The translations under genes and the position numbers were made by a program. A DNA stretch of 64,000 bases from Saxidomus purpurata (Eukaryota > Mollusca > Bivalvia > Venerida > Veneridae): contig JAFMSR010000001.1 of NCBI GenBank assembly GCA_022818135.1, positions 4,813,663 to 4,877,662 of the forward strand, given 5' to 3'. Below are positions 51,591 through 63,914 of this stretch, in pieces; position 1 is the first letter of the stretch; each line of letters begins with the position of its first letter. The notes beneath the pieces are model-generated. The model made no database searches, was not told the origin of the DNA, and worked only from the letters and a program-made list of their open reading frames with translations.

Positions 51591-53260
51591 TTACCAATGC
51601 CAGGACTCCGTATTGTCATGGAATTTTGACATATGTCTCAACATTTTTGTTGCTCTTCTTGGAACATTTTCAATATATTCTAAATAGGACCTTCCTAATG
51701 ATTTGTATAAAGCAAGAAACATATCTTTTGACATAAAGGAAAATGTTTTGATAATTAACCCTAGATTTCTATTTGCCATTTTAATTTTTGAGTATATATG
51801 TTTATCAAATTTCAATTTGCCGTCTTATGATTACACCTAGATTTTTCTGATGTTCAATTGGTTGTATTTTGTCTATTTTACCTTGACCGTCTTTAATGAA
51901 GGCAGTGGCTAGAGTTACGGTACCGTAACTCTAGCCTCCGAGTCTAGAGTTACGGAAGTTCCGTATCTCTAGCAAAACCCTAAGAGGAAAGGCTAGAGTT
52001 ACGGAAGTTTATAAAGGTATGTATATTGCTTTAATATATGCATGATAATGTATTGTAAACTTAAATATTTTACCACTATTCGTGAATAAACTATCTGTTA
52101 TATGTACGACAATTTCACAGGCGCCATTTTGGTTATAATTTAATATGTTGCTAATATCGGAACTATCATTGTCATGTTGTATATTCTTGCACATATTTAC
52201 GTGTTCTGTTTACAAAGAACGTTAATTAAACAATAGTAAGATAAAGAAAAGAAGAATATTAGAATTCGAAGAGTACGAAAAACGTAAACCCAAAAAAAAA
52301 TTAAGATTAATTTTTAAATTTAACAGCTGCACTTTCGATCTTTCCTTTTTGATTTGAGTGGGCTTAAATGTAGTCAGACAATTAAATACAAAAACAACAC
52401 ATTTTACTTAACTTCTATCATGCTTTGCACAACATGTGATATAATTGTCCAACTGCAATGGCACGCTCAAGTAAAGACGAAGATAACAACGATATTTCCG
52501 ATATTTATGTATTACCAAAATGGCGGCTATGAAGTCGCTGCATTTGCCGACAGATCGGTTTATTCACTATTACAGGTGAAATATTTACAATACATTATTA
52601 TGCATATTTAAAGCAACATACATATACCTTTATAAACTTCCGTAACTCTAGCCTTTCCTCTTAGGTTTTTGCTAGAGATACGGAACTTCCGTAACTCTAG
52701 ACTCGGGGGCTAGAGTTACGGTATCTGATTTTCCTAGAGTAATTTGCTTACACTTTTTGGTATTGAATATTAGTTGCCAATCTTCAATCCATTCACAGAC
52801 ACTGAATATGCTATCTTGCAATACATTTTCGTCTGTTGGGGGGATGTTTGACCTTGTAATTTTTTGTGTCATCTGCAAACATTTTGATACTTCTTTTGAT
52901 GTTCCCAGGCAGATCATTTATGTACATTATAAAAAGTACTGGGTCTAGTTCACTTCCCTGGGGCACACCACTTGTTGCATCAGTCCAATCAGATTAAACA
53001 CCTTTTATACATACTCATTGTTTTCTGTAAATCTAAAAGTTTTTTAACCAGATATAAATTTTACCCCTTGTATTGAATGACCAAATTTTCTTTAACAACC
53101 TCTAGTGCGGAACCTTATCAAAGACCGCTCTGAAATCTAAGTATACTGCATCAATTTTCTTGTTATTTTCTATTGCATCTGTCCATTCCTCGATACATTC
53201 CAATAATTCTGAAGTACAAAATGTACATTAATATCCCTTTCTGAACCCATACTGATAAAT
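51591..53260 (-). pseudogene. LINE reverse-transcriptase relic, split by a foldback element
   Basis: On the - strand, decayed reverse-transcriptase motifs occur in order. Near 53230-52960 come a palm-domain start and SGVPQGSELDPVLFIMYIND; near 52900-52850 the catalytic FADDTK box; at 52740-52810 WIEDWQLIFNTKKCKQITLG. After the insertion, come LGVI at about 51830 and KFDKHIYSKIKMANRNLGLI and LENV-RRATKML at 51810-51620. Several frameshifts and stops, plus a small deletion before the RRATKM motif, show it is dead. The motif set is that of CR1/Jockey/RTE-type LINEs. No ORF1, no endonuclease and no clear 3' tail are seen. Confidence 0.78.
51907..52726. mobile_element. Foldback element with ~350-bp inverted arms, inserted in the LINE relic
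   Basis: The left end 51907-51936 is a perfect 30-bp palindrome built from ggctagagttacggt and its complement. Then 'ctagagttacgg', 'aagttccgtatctctagc' and 'taagaggaaaggctagag' follow. The right arm (about 52590-52726) gives the same sequence in reverse: cttccgtaactctagcc, ttcctcttagg, gctagagatacgg. Weaker pairing continues inward (ccattttggt with accaaaatgg; aatatcggaa with ttccgatatt), so arms reach ~350 bp. No transposase. Target duplication could not be fixed. Confidence 0.8.
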
Positions 53261-53292
53261 TGATGGCAAATTATTACTCTCTAAATGTTTCA

Positions 53293-53590
53293 TTATTGAG
53301 TTACTCCAAGTAGTTTTACTTCATCATAACATTTAATGTCGATATTGTCTAAGCTAAAGCATAATTGTGTTTTCTTTATTGAGATTCCTTGAACATTTTC
53401 TGGATTTGCTTTCATTTTGTTTATGTCGAACCAGTGAATAAGGTTTAAACTGTCTTTCTCTCTGTTTGGAGGCTGCGTTTTTGGTATGTGGCATTCCCTG
53501 TTTGATATTATTTTTGTTTTTAACTTCATCTAAATCATAGCCGGAACATGTAACAGTGTTATCATCTGCGTAGTTAAAAAAATACACATA
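53293..53590 (-). pseudogene. Second LINE reverse-transcriptase fragment
   Basis: Two overlapping frames carry FFNYADDNTVTCSGYDLDEV (the catalytic YADD box) and LIHWFDINKMKANPENVQGI, then IKCYDEVKLLGVT. This is the palm/thumb junction of a LINE reverse transcriptase different in sequence from the relic to its left. A frameshift separates the parts. Confidence 0.75.
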
Positions 53591-53727
53591 ATTTATGAAA
53601 ATGTTGAACAGAACTGTGTCAAGATTAGAGTGTTGGAATACGTTGAAAATATCTTTGAAACTACTTTAAACGGATCCAATTTAAACACATTGCTTTCTGT
53701 CTATTAGGTAATAACGAGGAAATTTTT

Positions 53728-53830
53728 TAGCGTTTTCAGATATTTCATTAGTCCGAATTTGGTAGTCCGGAGCGAAACTCACCCGCAACTCTCATTACAG
53801 CATGCGGAGCTCTATCACCGAATCAAACGA
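53728..53830 (+). repeat. ~105-bp direct repeat, left copy
   Basis: From tagcgttttcagatatttca through tagtccggagcgaaact and gcatgcggagctc to accgaatcaa. The right copy is at 55630-55735, directly upstream of GFM2. The two are near-identical with a few small changes. An inserted element separates them. Confidence 0.85.
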
Positions 53831-53845
53831 AGAAGATTTATAGGT

Positions 53846-55626
53846 GCCTACTAAACGACGGTACCGGTATCCTCCGGTACCGGTATCCGCCGGTATCGCC
53901 TATTATTGATTTTTCACACATTCAACAGACTGTTAATCCTTTTAAATAATCGATAATTCAGAGTGTCGTATGTTTAACACTTATAAAGTATAAGCAGTTT
54001 TGGTAAATTTGATGTATGTGTAACTTAAAATAATTAAATATGAGGCCGTAATGTACAAATTAAGATTAAATTAAGATGCTATGGCTGGTTAAAGGACTAA
54101 ACTCGGCCGTCTTTTTATGAAACCACATCAGTGCAATTCACACTTACATGTACTTGAAATCATTTATTGTGCTTCAATACGTGACTGCATAATATATTTT
54201 GCCCTAATTGTCCATATTTCAAATAATAAGTATGCATGTCTAGATTTCCAAATGTGTAAGTCAAATAAATTATATGTAATGAATAAATAGTAAACATGAA
54301 TATTACTGTAATTAAAGTCACCTAAAATTTTATAAACTTAGTGATGTTATACTCTAAGAAACATAGAACTGAATAGATAAAATGAACGAAACAAATAAAT
54401 ACAATTGTGGGAAATGTTGTACAATTAAGCTTGTCAAAGACATACTAAACAATGACCAAGAAGCAAGAGGTATTTCTGTTAAAGTTGAATGAATGAACGA
54501 ACGAACGAACGAACGAACGAATGGATGCTTTTATGGGCCGATCTAACAACATAAGTACTACACCCTGCAGTTAGTAGGAGTGGAAGCATCAGAGATAAAT
54601 AATTAAAAATATTTTATAACCCACCACAGCAAGTAACTGCAAATATGTTTACATGTATGTGATGCATTCATTTGATATTTTTCAAGCGGGACAAAAGATT
54701 TATTATAAAAGCATATTTTACTCTAATTGCCGTCTTTTTCACAGCGACCGATACTGAATAGACAACCCAATTAAAGGATTATAGGGGCCCCAAAGTGTCA
54801 CCATGTATATTGTCACTTTTTTAACACGGATTAATTACTATGAGAAAGTAAAAATGAAGATAGATATGTTCATAACTACAATGTATGTGAAATTAAGAAG
54901 TTGCATAGAGTGCATAAAAATAAAGAAATCATTATTCACTAATTCACTCTTAAAACTAAAACAGTCAAGAGTTGATATGAGTCATTTTCTTATATATGTA
55001 CACAGCATAATTTACTATTAATTGAAAAAAAAAACAAATCTAGTAAATATTTAAATGCACGTGTAGTTAACTTGTAACGCACTTACCATATCTGAACATA
55101 GTCAGCGCATGAAGTATATCACACACTTTTTATGAATTATTTTAATTATAATTTACGATTGTAAAATATATATGAAAAAGAGATCTGTATGCAACGCCAT
55201 TAGGCATGAAAGCATCATATTATCGTGAATGGAAATATTCAAATTATGACTCGTATGTGATTTTAGTAAATATTATAAAATCTGTAAGTATTTGTTGTGA
55301 ACATAAATACCTAAATAGCCTTATTAACTCAAGCTTACTTGAATAATCTTACTCTTGTGCTAACTTTATTACTGAAATGGTCAAATAAATATAGGTCTTC
55401 GTATGCAGTTCTGCCACTATTTTGGTATTTGCAGGTTGCAGTTATTAAATATATAAATGCATAATTTGTATTTACTTTACATAAGTACACAACTAGCAGT
55501 TTCTTTCTCGATCAACGCCTCTTTCTTCAACAACTTGCAACAATCATTCAAGTATTTCGGATACCGGGATTTGCGATACCGGCGGATACCGGCGTTTCTT
55601 GATCGATACCGTCGTTTAGCAGGCAC
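53846..55626. mobile_element. 1.8-kb element with terminal inverted repeats
   Basis: Left gtgcctactaaacgacggta ccggtatc; right gataccgtcgtttagcaggc ac. They are inverted repeats of about 25 bp with further ccggtatccgccggtatc / gataccggcggataccgg pairing inside. A 9-10 bp direct repeat (gatttatag) flanks it and fits a target-site duplication. The interior is AT-rich and holds a (GAAC)n microsatellite at 54489-54524 but no transposase. If the TSD is real, its length suggests a hAT- or Mutator-like superfamily. Confidence 0.65.
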
Positions 55627-55629
55627 CAG

Positions 55630-55934
55630 ATTTATAGCGTTTTCAGATATTTCATAAGTCCGAATTGGTAGTCCGTAGCGAAACTCCCCTGCAACTTCCC
55701 CTTACAGTATGCGGAGCTCAATCACCGAATCAATTTTGGTCCTGCCCAAATGTATACAGTAATGGGTCGGACTGGACCGGGATTTATTGAGAATCATTTC
55801 GCCGCTTACACCATGAAGTAAAATTATAGAGACGCTTGGATTGCAATTTAGTGCACTTAGTGATAGAGATGACGAATAATGTGTGTAAAGTTTGAGTTTT
55901 GGACGGTATATCTCTTTTTAAACAATAAGTCGTC
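55630..55934 (+). promoter_or_regulatory. Proximal upstream region of GFM2
   Basis: This 305 bp separates the transposon-derived DNA from the GFM2 start codon. It includes the right copy of the ~105-bp direct repeat (gcggagctcaatcaccgaatc), then 'tcggactggaccgggattta'. The first ATG in a good frame, with a mitochondrial presequence after it, is at 55935. No TATA box is evident. Promoter role is inferred from position only. Confidence 0.4.
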
Positions 55935-58900
55935 ATGCCGAGTGCAATTTTAAGAGCTACGCGTACAGCGAAAAAGCTGGGCAACAGCTGTATTCGAAAT
56001 CACTTTAAAAAGCTTGATTGCCATGTCTTGAAACAATTCTGTAATGTTTCTGCACTTCTTCAAGTTCATAGAGAAGATGGTGAAGTCACTGAAGATATTC
56101 GTTTAATTCGTAACATTGGTATCATGGCACATATTGATGCTGGCAAGACAACAACAACTGAACGAATGCTGTATTTCTCGGGATTTTCAAGGCACCTTGG
56201 TTAGCAGTTTAACTTTAAACTTAGTATCTGTTTCAGTCAAAATATTTAAGTGACGTCTTGAGCAAATTCTGAGTAATTTTCGTTTTGGGTCAGAATCTCG
56301 CTATAACTATGCAGAGGAGAGATATTGCCCATACAAAAATAACACAATATCTCGACACGCGTACAATTAGTTGGACCAGTATCTGTTTCAACATTGAAGG
56401 CAAACCAATTTTGCATGTTGACATTTGAGAGTTGAGTTGTGTGCCTTTTTGATCTCACTGTGATGTGCAAATAGCAGTGTAGATGTCTGGCACAGGGTAA
56501 GAAATATGTGCAGCCTGACCAGGACAAAAACACGGGACCCTTTATATTCAGGGCAGATTTCGACTGAGCTATCTTATAAATATATGGCCCAAAATGTGCA
56601 CCTTTGCGCAACCCTACTCAGTTTGCTTCAGGATCATCAGGGATACAGATTAACGGTCACCCAGTCGCCCATGGCGACTAAAAATCGCGCTGAGCTAATA
56701 AAAGTAGAAAGTTCAGTCACCCAGATGGCGATCGAAAATCCGTCCCGGGTATACTTGCACTTTTCAAAGAAAAAGTGCAAAAGTGTTCCGTAATTATTCT
56801 TTGCGCTACTTTCATTTCTTTCGCTTCTTAACTCACCGGCGTTGTTCTGCTTCCGTTTTCAATTTTAGTGTTTTGATTTTGTCAAACTTTTGATGAAGGC
56901 TAAATAATTTAAAATTAGTGCAAGATGTGGAGATATTTGGAACCCAGAAAAAAAAACAACTTCAAACTACGGCCGAAAAACGAAAGTACATGAAAGAATA
57001 CAATAAGAAAATGCGCAGCTACAATGTCAGTTGGAGTGAGAATCGTAAATTAATGGAAGAATAGAACTTCTTGATAAAAGACATATGCAAAGCAAATAAT
57101 CTGCTTATATCTTTTAAATGGAAAAATGGCCGATCTGAGAAGTGGTGACAAACTTTCAGATCTGATTTTATTGAAAGAAGTTTGCAAAAGTCTTCATATT
57201 TTTTTAGATATGGTAAACAGATTCTTATTGCATATAAGACAACTAAATATCATTATTTATATTAAAAAAACAACATTTTTGCCCACTCTTTGAACTCCAC
57301 CCCTTGTGCTTCATAATACATTATAACCATTAAATTGAATGTGCTTTGTATCTCAATATAAACAAGTCTCACACTGGTTATTAATTATTTTTTGTTCAGT
57401 TTGTGATAGTAAACTTCGAGCAAATGCAAAATACTGGCTATTGTCACAAGTTTACAAATGAAGTAGGGGTCATTGAAATAGGTACAACAGATTTGGTAAT
57501 TCTGCCTGAAGTATTCTTAGGGTCACTGAAACTGGTCCTTCGAGGATACATGTATAATTCATTACACATATGTATAATTATGTATGTCCCACAGTGTTCC
57601 CACTCTCGTAAATTATTACGTAAATCACGCAAAAAAAATAAATATCGCGCATATAATTTTCACCATGTGCAGGGATCGCGGAACGCTTAAAAATGCCGAG
57701 GACGAATAGGTTAAGCTGGAATCCCTCAGTATGTTCTAAAATTAGATCATGGAAATTCTACTTTCTCAGCCAATCGATCGGCATAACTTGTGGTGATTTA
57801 CTGTTGACGTCATAAAATATAGACGGGTTTCATATTTTAATGCTCTGGGAAATAATAATATTAGCACTTTGTCAGCCCGGATAGCTCAATAGGTAGAGCA
57901 CAAGACTTGTAATCTCGGGGTTGTGGGTTCGATTCCCAGGGCTGACCAACTAAAATTACTAACAGTCTTTCGGATGAGACTTAAAAACCGAGGTCCCATG
58001 TATGGGTGAAAACCTGGCATGATAAAGAACCAGGGGTGTCTCTGGAATTGGGACGCTTTCTGTATATTGCACTATCCCCCGAAACCTAAAATAACTAAAC
58101 TCTTCTGGGGGCGTTGGTCATATGGGAAACCGGTACCAACGATAAACCCTAATATACCATACCATATTAGCACTTTAAAAGTGTGACCAATCTAATGATC
58201 CGAACTTCGTCTGCAAAAATGTCGCAGTAAAAGCATTGTGTTTGGCTTCACGGTGAATAAAATAAATGATGCCCGACAACAATGTGAAGAGTTGCCATCC
58301 ACGAGTATTGACACAACTACGAGTATAGTTAAAAGTCGGAAAAAGTACAAGCAGGGCTTCAGAACAAGTGGTTGTCGGGGGTTGTAAAAATTTTTAAAAA
58401 AGCAGCGCTTGTCCATCTTATAATTTTCATACCCCCAAAAATTGAGATTTACCCCCACTTTTTGTGTCCAGGGGGTAGGTATACCCTTGAAAAAAATACT
58501 GAGTGGGAACACTGTCCCAGACATATTTATTTGAATATTAACATGTTTTTCTTCTCTATTTTATCTCTATATTATGTCGCCATTGAGGGTGGACTACTAC
58601 ATTTTTGAGTGGGCTACCAGAATCTGAAAGTTAGTAGCCCAGTTGGCTAGTAGCTGAAAAAAGTTAATCTGTATCCCTGATCAACTCGTACCTAAGTCAA
58701 CTTGTACCTTAGTGACCTCGTACCCATATTGGTCAATCTTACGGCTCAGAAAGTCAACCCGTACCCATAGTATATTGTAGTCAACTCCAACCTTTTGTTT
58801 CAAAACTTCAGTTTTAACCAGGAACAAAAGTAACTGATATGTAATTAAGGTGAGCCATTTGGAATATTTTACGGTATTATTGAAAGTTTTTGTTAAAGAT

Positions 58901-61900
58901 TTATTTGCATGTCTAGATAGGTGTTAACAGACTAATTGGCACCAAAAGTAAGCGATTTTCCTTCCAGCTGATAGATAATTTCACACCTTAATATGTACAC
59001 GATTAGTCACCTTTACTAGTGCAGGTGTTCTTTTTTCAAAATACAGTAAAGCTACTGAGAGGCGTGAGGGCAAATATCTTAATAATGTTTGACAACAACT
59101 GTGATTTTGGCAGTCATTTTAATCACGGACCCATACACACAACATGTACAATGTCATGTGTACTTAGGTTGGTGGTTAAATGCACCAACAAATGCATTAG
59201 TTAAACAATTCAATTTGTAATTATCCAAAAAAGCATGAGATTGTAGTAAAAAATTTGATGACGAATGTTTCTACTAATTATCAATTGAATTTTACGAAAA
59301 AATCAAGATTGGATTGAGTTATTGCTCTCAACAGAACACAAATTTTATGTGAGGTACGTGTTAGCTTTTTTTCTTCAAAATTTCCACTTCAATTCTACCA
59401 TTTTCTTATCAAATTTTCTAAATTATAATGAAATGAAGTGTTTCAATACTAACATTCTAATCTGAATGAACAAAAAGTATGATTATCAAAAAGGTAATGA
59501 ATAATGAAAATTAATGCACAAGTTGACATTTCTGGAAAAAAAATCGGGTATAAGTTGAACAATTAGGGTATGAGATGACTAAGGTACAAGTTGACTGATT
59601 ACTCTCAGTTTATTTAGAGGTCACAAATTACCCCATTCGCTCAGAGGTGCACATTTTGAGTCCTATCTAAGCTATCTGGCAGCTTACACATTTTCTTCCT
59701 AATCGTGATTAAGTTCACACCATGACATAGACATCTGCAACAAATACGCCTTTGGCACTTCAGAATGCAAGATTATTCAGTATTTAAATGTATTTTTTAT
59801 TTAAATTGATTTTATTATACCATAGGATTAAATTTAATAATGATGCTACCACAGTTCAATGTTCAAGTTAGCAATGGCAGCATATAATTTCATGAATCTA
59901 TTCACTATTTGATTATTATAAATGCAGGTGATGTTGATCGTGGAGACACTGTCACAGACTACATGGAAGAGGAAAGAGAAAGGGGAATAACCATTGTTTC
60001 AGCAGCAGTTACCTTCTACTGGAGTAAACATAAAATCAACCTTATTGATACACCAGGTGAACATCCTTGTGCTGTATTGTGTTTGGCTTTATTGTTGAAA
60101 ATTGATGCTGCTAATAATTTGGATATATTTCATGTTAAATAGAAGGAGAATTTTGTGAAGACTTCAAAACATTATTTAATGACTGGTTATTTTAGAAGGA
60201 ATATTTTTCAAATGTCACTGGTGGGAAATGTTATCTTTTAAGGAGCAAACTGGAGAAAAAAGGGAAAAACAACAACAACCAAACAAACCCACTATTTGCT
60301 ACATAGGCAGTTCTAGAAGACCTTGTTTTATGCATCTATACATGTATATAACTAAGAATGATAATATTATTTTCATACAATAAGAATGCCTTGAAGGCTA
60401 GCAATTGGCATATACCATACATACCACCTTGATTTCATTAGTAAGTAATTGTTGAAAATAATAACCATAGTAATAAGATTTTTTTAGTTTATACTCTGTG
60501 GAATATTACTTCATGACTGTTATTTCATCAAGAAATTATTAAATTATTTATTATAATTAAATTGTAATACAAAAATGATGAATATTACATGTATATCTGT
60601 AGTTCTTTTTTGTGTCTGAGTGAAATGTATCCTTGTTATATTATAATGTTGGCATGTTTTAGGTCATGTTGATTTCACTGTAGAGGTAGAAAGATCACTG
60701 CGAGTGCTAGATGGCGCTGTGGCTGTGTTAGATGCATCAGCGGGTAAGCTTATTCTTTTGATATTTCTTCGAGATCAGCCCTCTTGAAAAAGCTTTCAAT
60801 TGATAACTGATTTTTAGCTCGACTTTTCTATGAAAAGGGGAGCTATCCTACTCGCCCCGGCGTCGGCGTTGGCGTCACACCTTGGTTAAGTTTTTCGTAC
60901 CACCCCACTTTATTTCAAAAGTATTGGAGGTATGGCTTTGAAACTTACCATACTTGTTTACCATCATAACCTCCATCTACAGACAAGAGTACATAACTCT
61001 GTCAAGGTTTTTGGCAGAATTATGGCCCTTTTTTGACTTAGAAAGTGTATTGAGCTTGGTTAAGTTTTTCGTACCACCTCACTTTATTTCAAAACCATTG
61101 GAGGTATTGCTTTGAAACTAACCATACTTGTTTACCATCATGACCTACATCAACAGACAAGAGTACATAACTCTGTCAAGGTTTTTGACAGAATTATGCC
61201 CCTTTTTTACTTAGAAAATACTTTGAATATGGGTAAAATCCACGTATTGCCTTAACCCTTTGAGATATTGCTTTGAAACTTTGAATGCTTGTTTACATCA
61301 TTACCCCCATCTGTAGGCAAGAGAAGGTAAGTCTGTGAGGGATTTGTTTTAAAAATTAAGCCCCTTTATCGACTTAGAATCTTGGTAAAGTTTTTCGTAC
61401 CAGTCCACTTTTTGACTAAACTGTTCGAGATATTACTTTGAAAGTTTGAATACTTGTTTACCATCATGATCCCAAAACATGGGCAGGAGAAGGTAATTCT
61501 GTCAAGGATTTTATGTGAATTATGGCCCTTTTTGTCTTAGAAACTCAGTTAAAATTTTCATTCTTGTCCACTTGTTGACTTAACCATTTGAGATATTACT
61601 TTGAAAGTTGGAGTACTTATGTACCATCATGAGACCTATCTGTAAGCAAGAGAAGATAACTCTGTGAAAATGTTTCTTGATTTGTACTTAGAAATTCCTA
61701 GTTAAAGTCTTGTGTGCCCTTAACTGTCAAAGTTTTGTTTTATTGGCAAGCACTAAAAAAGTCGAGCGCGCTGTCCTACTGACAGCTCTTGTTAAAGGAG
61801 GTAATGCTGACAGAGGCAGTTTGGATTTCAGTCAGAGACAAAGTTTGAATTTGATTCTGAATTTTTTCATGAAACAGTGTACAGTCAAACCTGTCCTAAG

Positions 61901-63711
61901 CGACCACACAGGGGAAGTAGAAATTGTGGTCTCTTAAGACAGGTGGTCTCTTTTAGGATAGACTGTTACTGCTTGAAATTGCGAGGAAAGAATTCAAAGT
62001 GGTCGCATAGGTCAGGAGGTCACTTAACTCAAAGAGCAGGTCCAACTGTACATCAAAATCATTAAAAAAGTTCTATTGATTTAGTATGTTGTATTTAGTC
62101 CAATTCAAAGAAAGGTATAGTTTTTCCAGTTTAGAAGTTCATCAGAATGAGGATTAATTATTATTTTGTCACTCTGTCATTTTCTTTCAGGTGTTGAAGC
62201 TCAGACTTTGACAGTATGGAGACAGGCAAACAGATACCATATACCTCGTATCATATTCCTTAATAAAATGGACAAACTTGGTGCCAATTTCAACATGAGT
62301 CTAAAATCTATCAAAGAACGTCTTCATGTTGACCCCATACCAATTAATCTACCAATTGGTAAAGAAAAGTCTTTTACTGGTATAGTTGATTTAGTAACAA
62401 TGGAACAGAAATTATGGAACCCTTCAGAATCAAAGAATGGTAGAATATATAGTAATGAAATTATTGACCTATCGGAATCAGACTCTTCAACTGAAGCTGT
62501 TTCAAATGCAAGAGCTGCTCTGATTGGTCAGTTGACAGAGTATGATGATAGAATTGCAGAATATGTTTTAAGTGATACAAAACTCGAGGATATACCTGTT
62601 GCAGATATAAAACGTGCTTTAAGAAAGCTTACTTTATCAGGAAAGGCAGTTTTAGTTTTATGTGGAAGTGCAAAGAAAAATATTGCTGTGCAGCCATTAA
62701 TGGATGCTGTTGTGAATTACCTCCCTTGCCCTACAGATATAAAGCATGATTTTCTGCAATTTTATAGTAAACAGCTTTGTGCTTTAGCATTTAAAATTGT
62801 CCATGATAGACATAAAGGTGCCTTGACATATGTGCGGATATATGGTGGAAGTTTGAAAGGTGGTTCATCTATTTATAATGTGAATTTAGCAAGTAAGGAA
62901 AAGATTGGAAGTAATAATCTGTACCAAGTTAATGCAGATGAATATAAACAGTTGAAATCAGCAGGAACTGGAAACATTGTCTGTATTTCTGGACTTGACA
63001 AGGTAAGTCCAGTATGCTTTTCATCACTGGAAACTAGTTAAATTCCCATCTTTGAAATTGATAGTAGTACTAGTATGTGAGGTTGTAGTTTGCCCTTAGA
63101 TCAGACAGAATTGCATGCAACAATGCAACAGTAGGACCATCGTATGATTACACAAACATCTGTGAGGTTGGTTCGAAAACTCACAAAGGTAATTTTTGTT
63201 GTTAATTTTATCTTGCTGACTTCAAATAAAGATCTGAATTGTGGAATATTTTTGGGGGATTAATGTGTAAATGCATATAAAATGTAAGGCCTATAAAATC
63301 AGTTGTTGTTTTTTTGTGTCAAGACTCAAGAACAACCTTCTACTTTCTTGCACAAATTGTTTTGTATGCCTTATTATTCAATATTGCATGTGTTTGGCTA
63401 AACTAGATCAGTAAGACCTATATAATTATATCACGCAGGTTAGAACTGGGGATACTTTAACAACTGGTGCTGAAGCAGCTAAAAAGGCGGTGTCTTTGTA
63501 TAAGAAGCTTACCGACACAGCTGGTTACCATAGCAATGATGACCTTGAGGTGGGACCTGATGTTGTTGACAATATGGAAGGTCCAGTGCTAGCTGGTCTT
63601 GATGTTCCACCACCAGTGTTCTTCTGTTCCATTGAGGCCCCAAGTGTATCTAAGCAATCTGATATGGAGAAGGCCTTAGAGAGATTACAGAGGGAAGACC
63701 CAAGTCTTCAG
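55935..63711 (+). CDS. GFM2: Mitochondrial ribosome-releasing factor 2 (EF-G2mt), 5' part, five exons
   Basis: Exons: 55935-56199, 59928-60056, 60663-60743, 62191-63002, 63439-63711; all GT-AG and in phase, 520 codons before the right edge. The human protein has ~780, so the C-terminal third lies outside. GFM2 is a translational GTPase that, with the mitochondrial recycling factor, splits ribosomes after termination. Visible motifs: a basic, acid-poor N-terminus ([16 protein letters not shown]) typical of a matrix-targeting presequence; G1 AHIDAGKT at residues 65-72; G2 RGITI; G3 DTPGHVDF, split between exons 2 and 3; G4 NKMD near residue 183; and the later GSA box. [20 protein letters not shown] and [13 protein letters not shown] match the family closely. 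[19 protein letters not shown] and LQREDPSLQ in exon 5 match GFM2 rather than GFM1. Intron 1 (3.7 kb) and intron 3 contain mobile elements. Confidence 0.95.
56634..58683. mobile_element. 2.05-kb terminal-inverted-repeat element in GFM2 intron 1
   Basis: Left tcagggatacagattaac and right gttaatctgtatccctga are exact inverted repeats of 18 bp. Just inside, 'cgcccatggcgacta' on the left and 'tagtagcccagttggctagtag' on the right may be further related pairs. A decayed frame at 56945-57064 (+) contains [20 protein letters not shown] and ends at a stop; I do not recognise it. A full SINE (57871-58163) lies inside, so this element predates that SINE. Confidence 0.6.
57871..58163 (+). mobile_element. 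Full-length tRNA-derived SINE with 13-bp target duplication
   Basis: The head (57871-57947) folds as a tRNA: perfect 7-bp acceptor stem gtcagcc/ggctgac, D-arm with gatagctcaataggtagagc, anticodon loop cttgtaa (TGT, threonine-type) on a stem with one mismatch, and T-arm gtgggttcgattcccag. The body carries tctttcggatgagacttaaa and accgaggtccc, the kind of conserved central domain found in invertebrate SINEs. The tail is an imperfect ataccat repeat. The 13-bp string atattagcacttt flanks it perfectly at 57858-57870 and 58164-58176. The absence of encoded CCA and the body make it a SINE rather than a tRNA gene. Confidence 0.9.
60817..61797 (-). mobile_element. Helentron/pearl-like repeat, family F2, copy in GFM2 intron 3
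   Basis: Reverse-oriented, uninterrupted relative of 6700-8958. On + it starts tttagctcgacttttctatg and ends gtcctactgacagctcttgt. It has about five core units of ~150-165 bp containing ttgacagaattatgccc-type boxes and 'tttgaaactaaccatacttg'. It gives the empty site for the F1 insertion in the first F2 copy. Confidence 0.78.
61882..62052. mobile_element. Short MITE related to the CAGTCAAACCTGT group
   Basis: Left tacagtcaaacctgtcctaa gcgaccac; the right end ('gcaggtccaactgtacat') is a decayed reverse complement. Interior phrases 'gtggtctcttaagacaggtgg' match the Tigger-type elements elsewhere in the window. In GFM2 intron 3. Confidence 0.6.
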
Positions 63712-63914
63712 GTAGGAATTTTATAAATTGTGTCCTTCGCAGGAATGATGGTAGGTAAACTGCCTGCCTCTGCTGAAGTGGAAATAATACATGAAAATTT
63801 ATTCAGTCTAGAGCACCAACCAACTGGTCCACAAGGTTATTTGTTTAGTTCCTGTTAGGGTCATTTGATTGATCAGAATTTATAGTTTTTTTTGAAGTCA
63901 GTAAGTGGGCCTTG

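Noticed and set aside
51422..51736. A small zinc-finger protein (CRLC...CHCKK) on the + strand
   Set aside because: Cysteine spacing does not fit a named finger well, there is no splice or homology support, and it overlaps the LINE relic region.
57871..57947. A functional tRNA-Thr (TGT) gene
   Set aside because: The fold is good, but a SINE body, SINE tail and flanking 13-bp duplication follow, so it is the head of a retroposon. One anticodon-stem and one T-stem mismatch agree with this.
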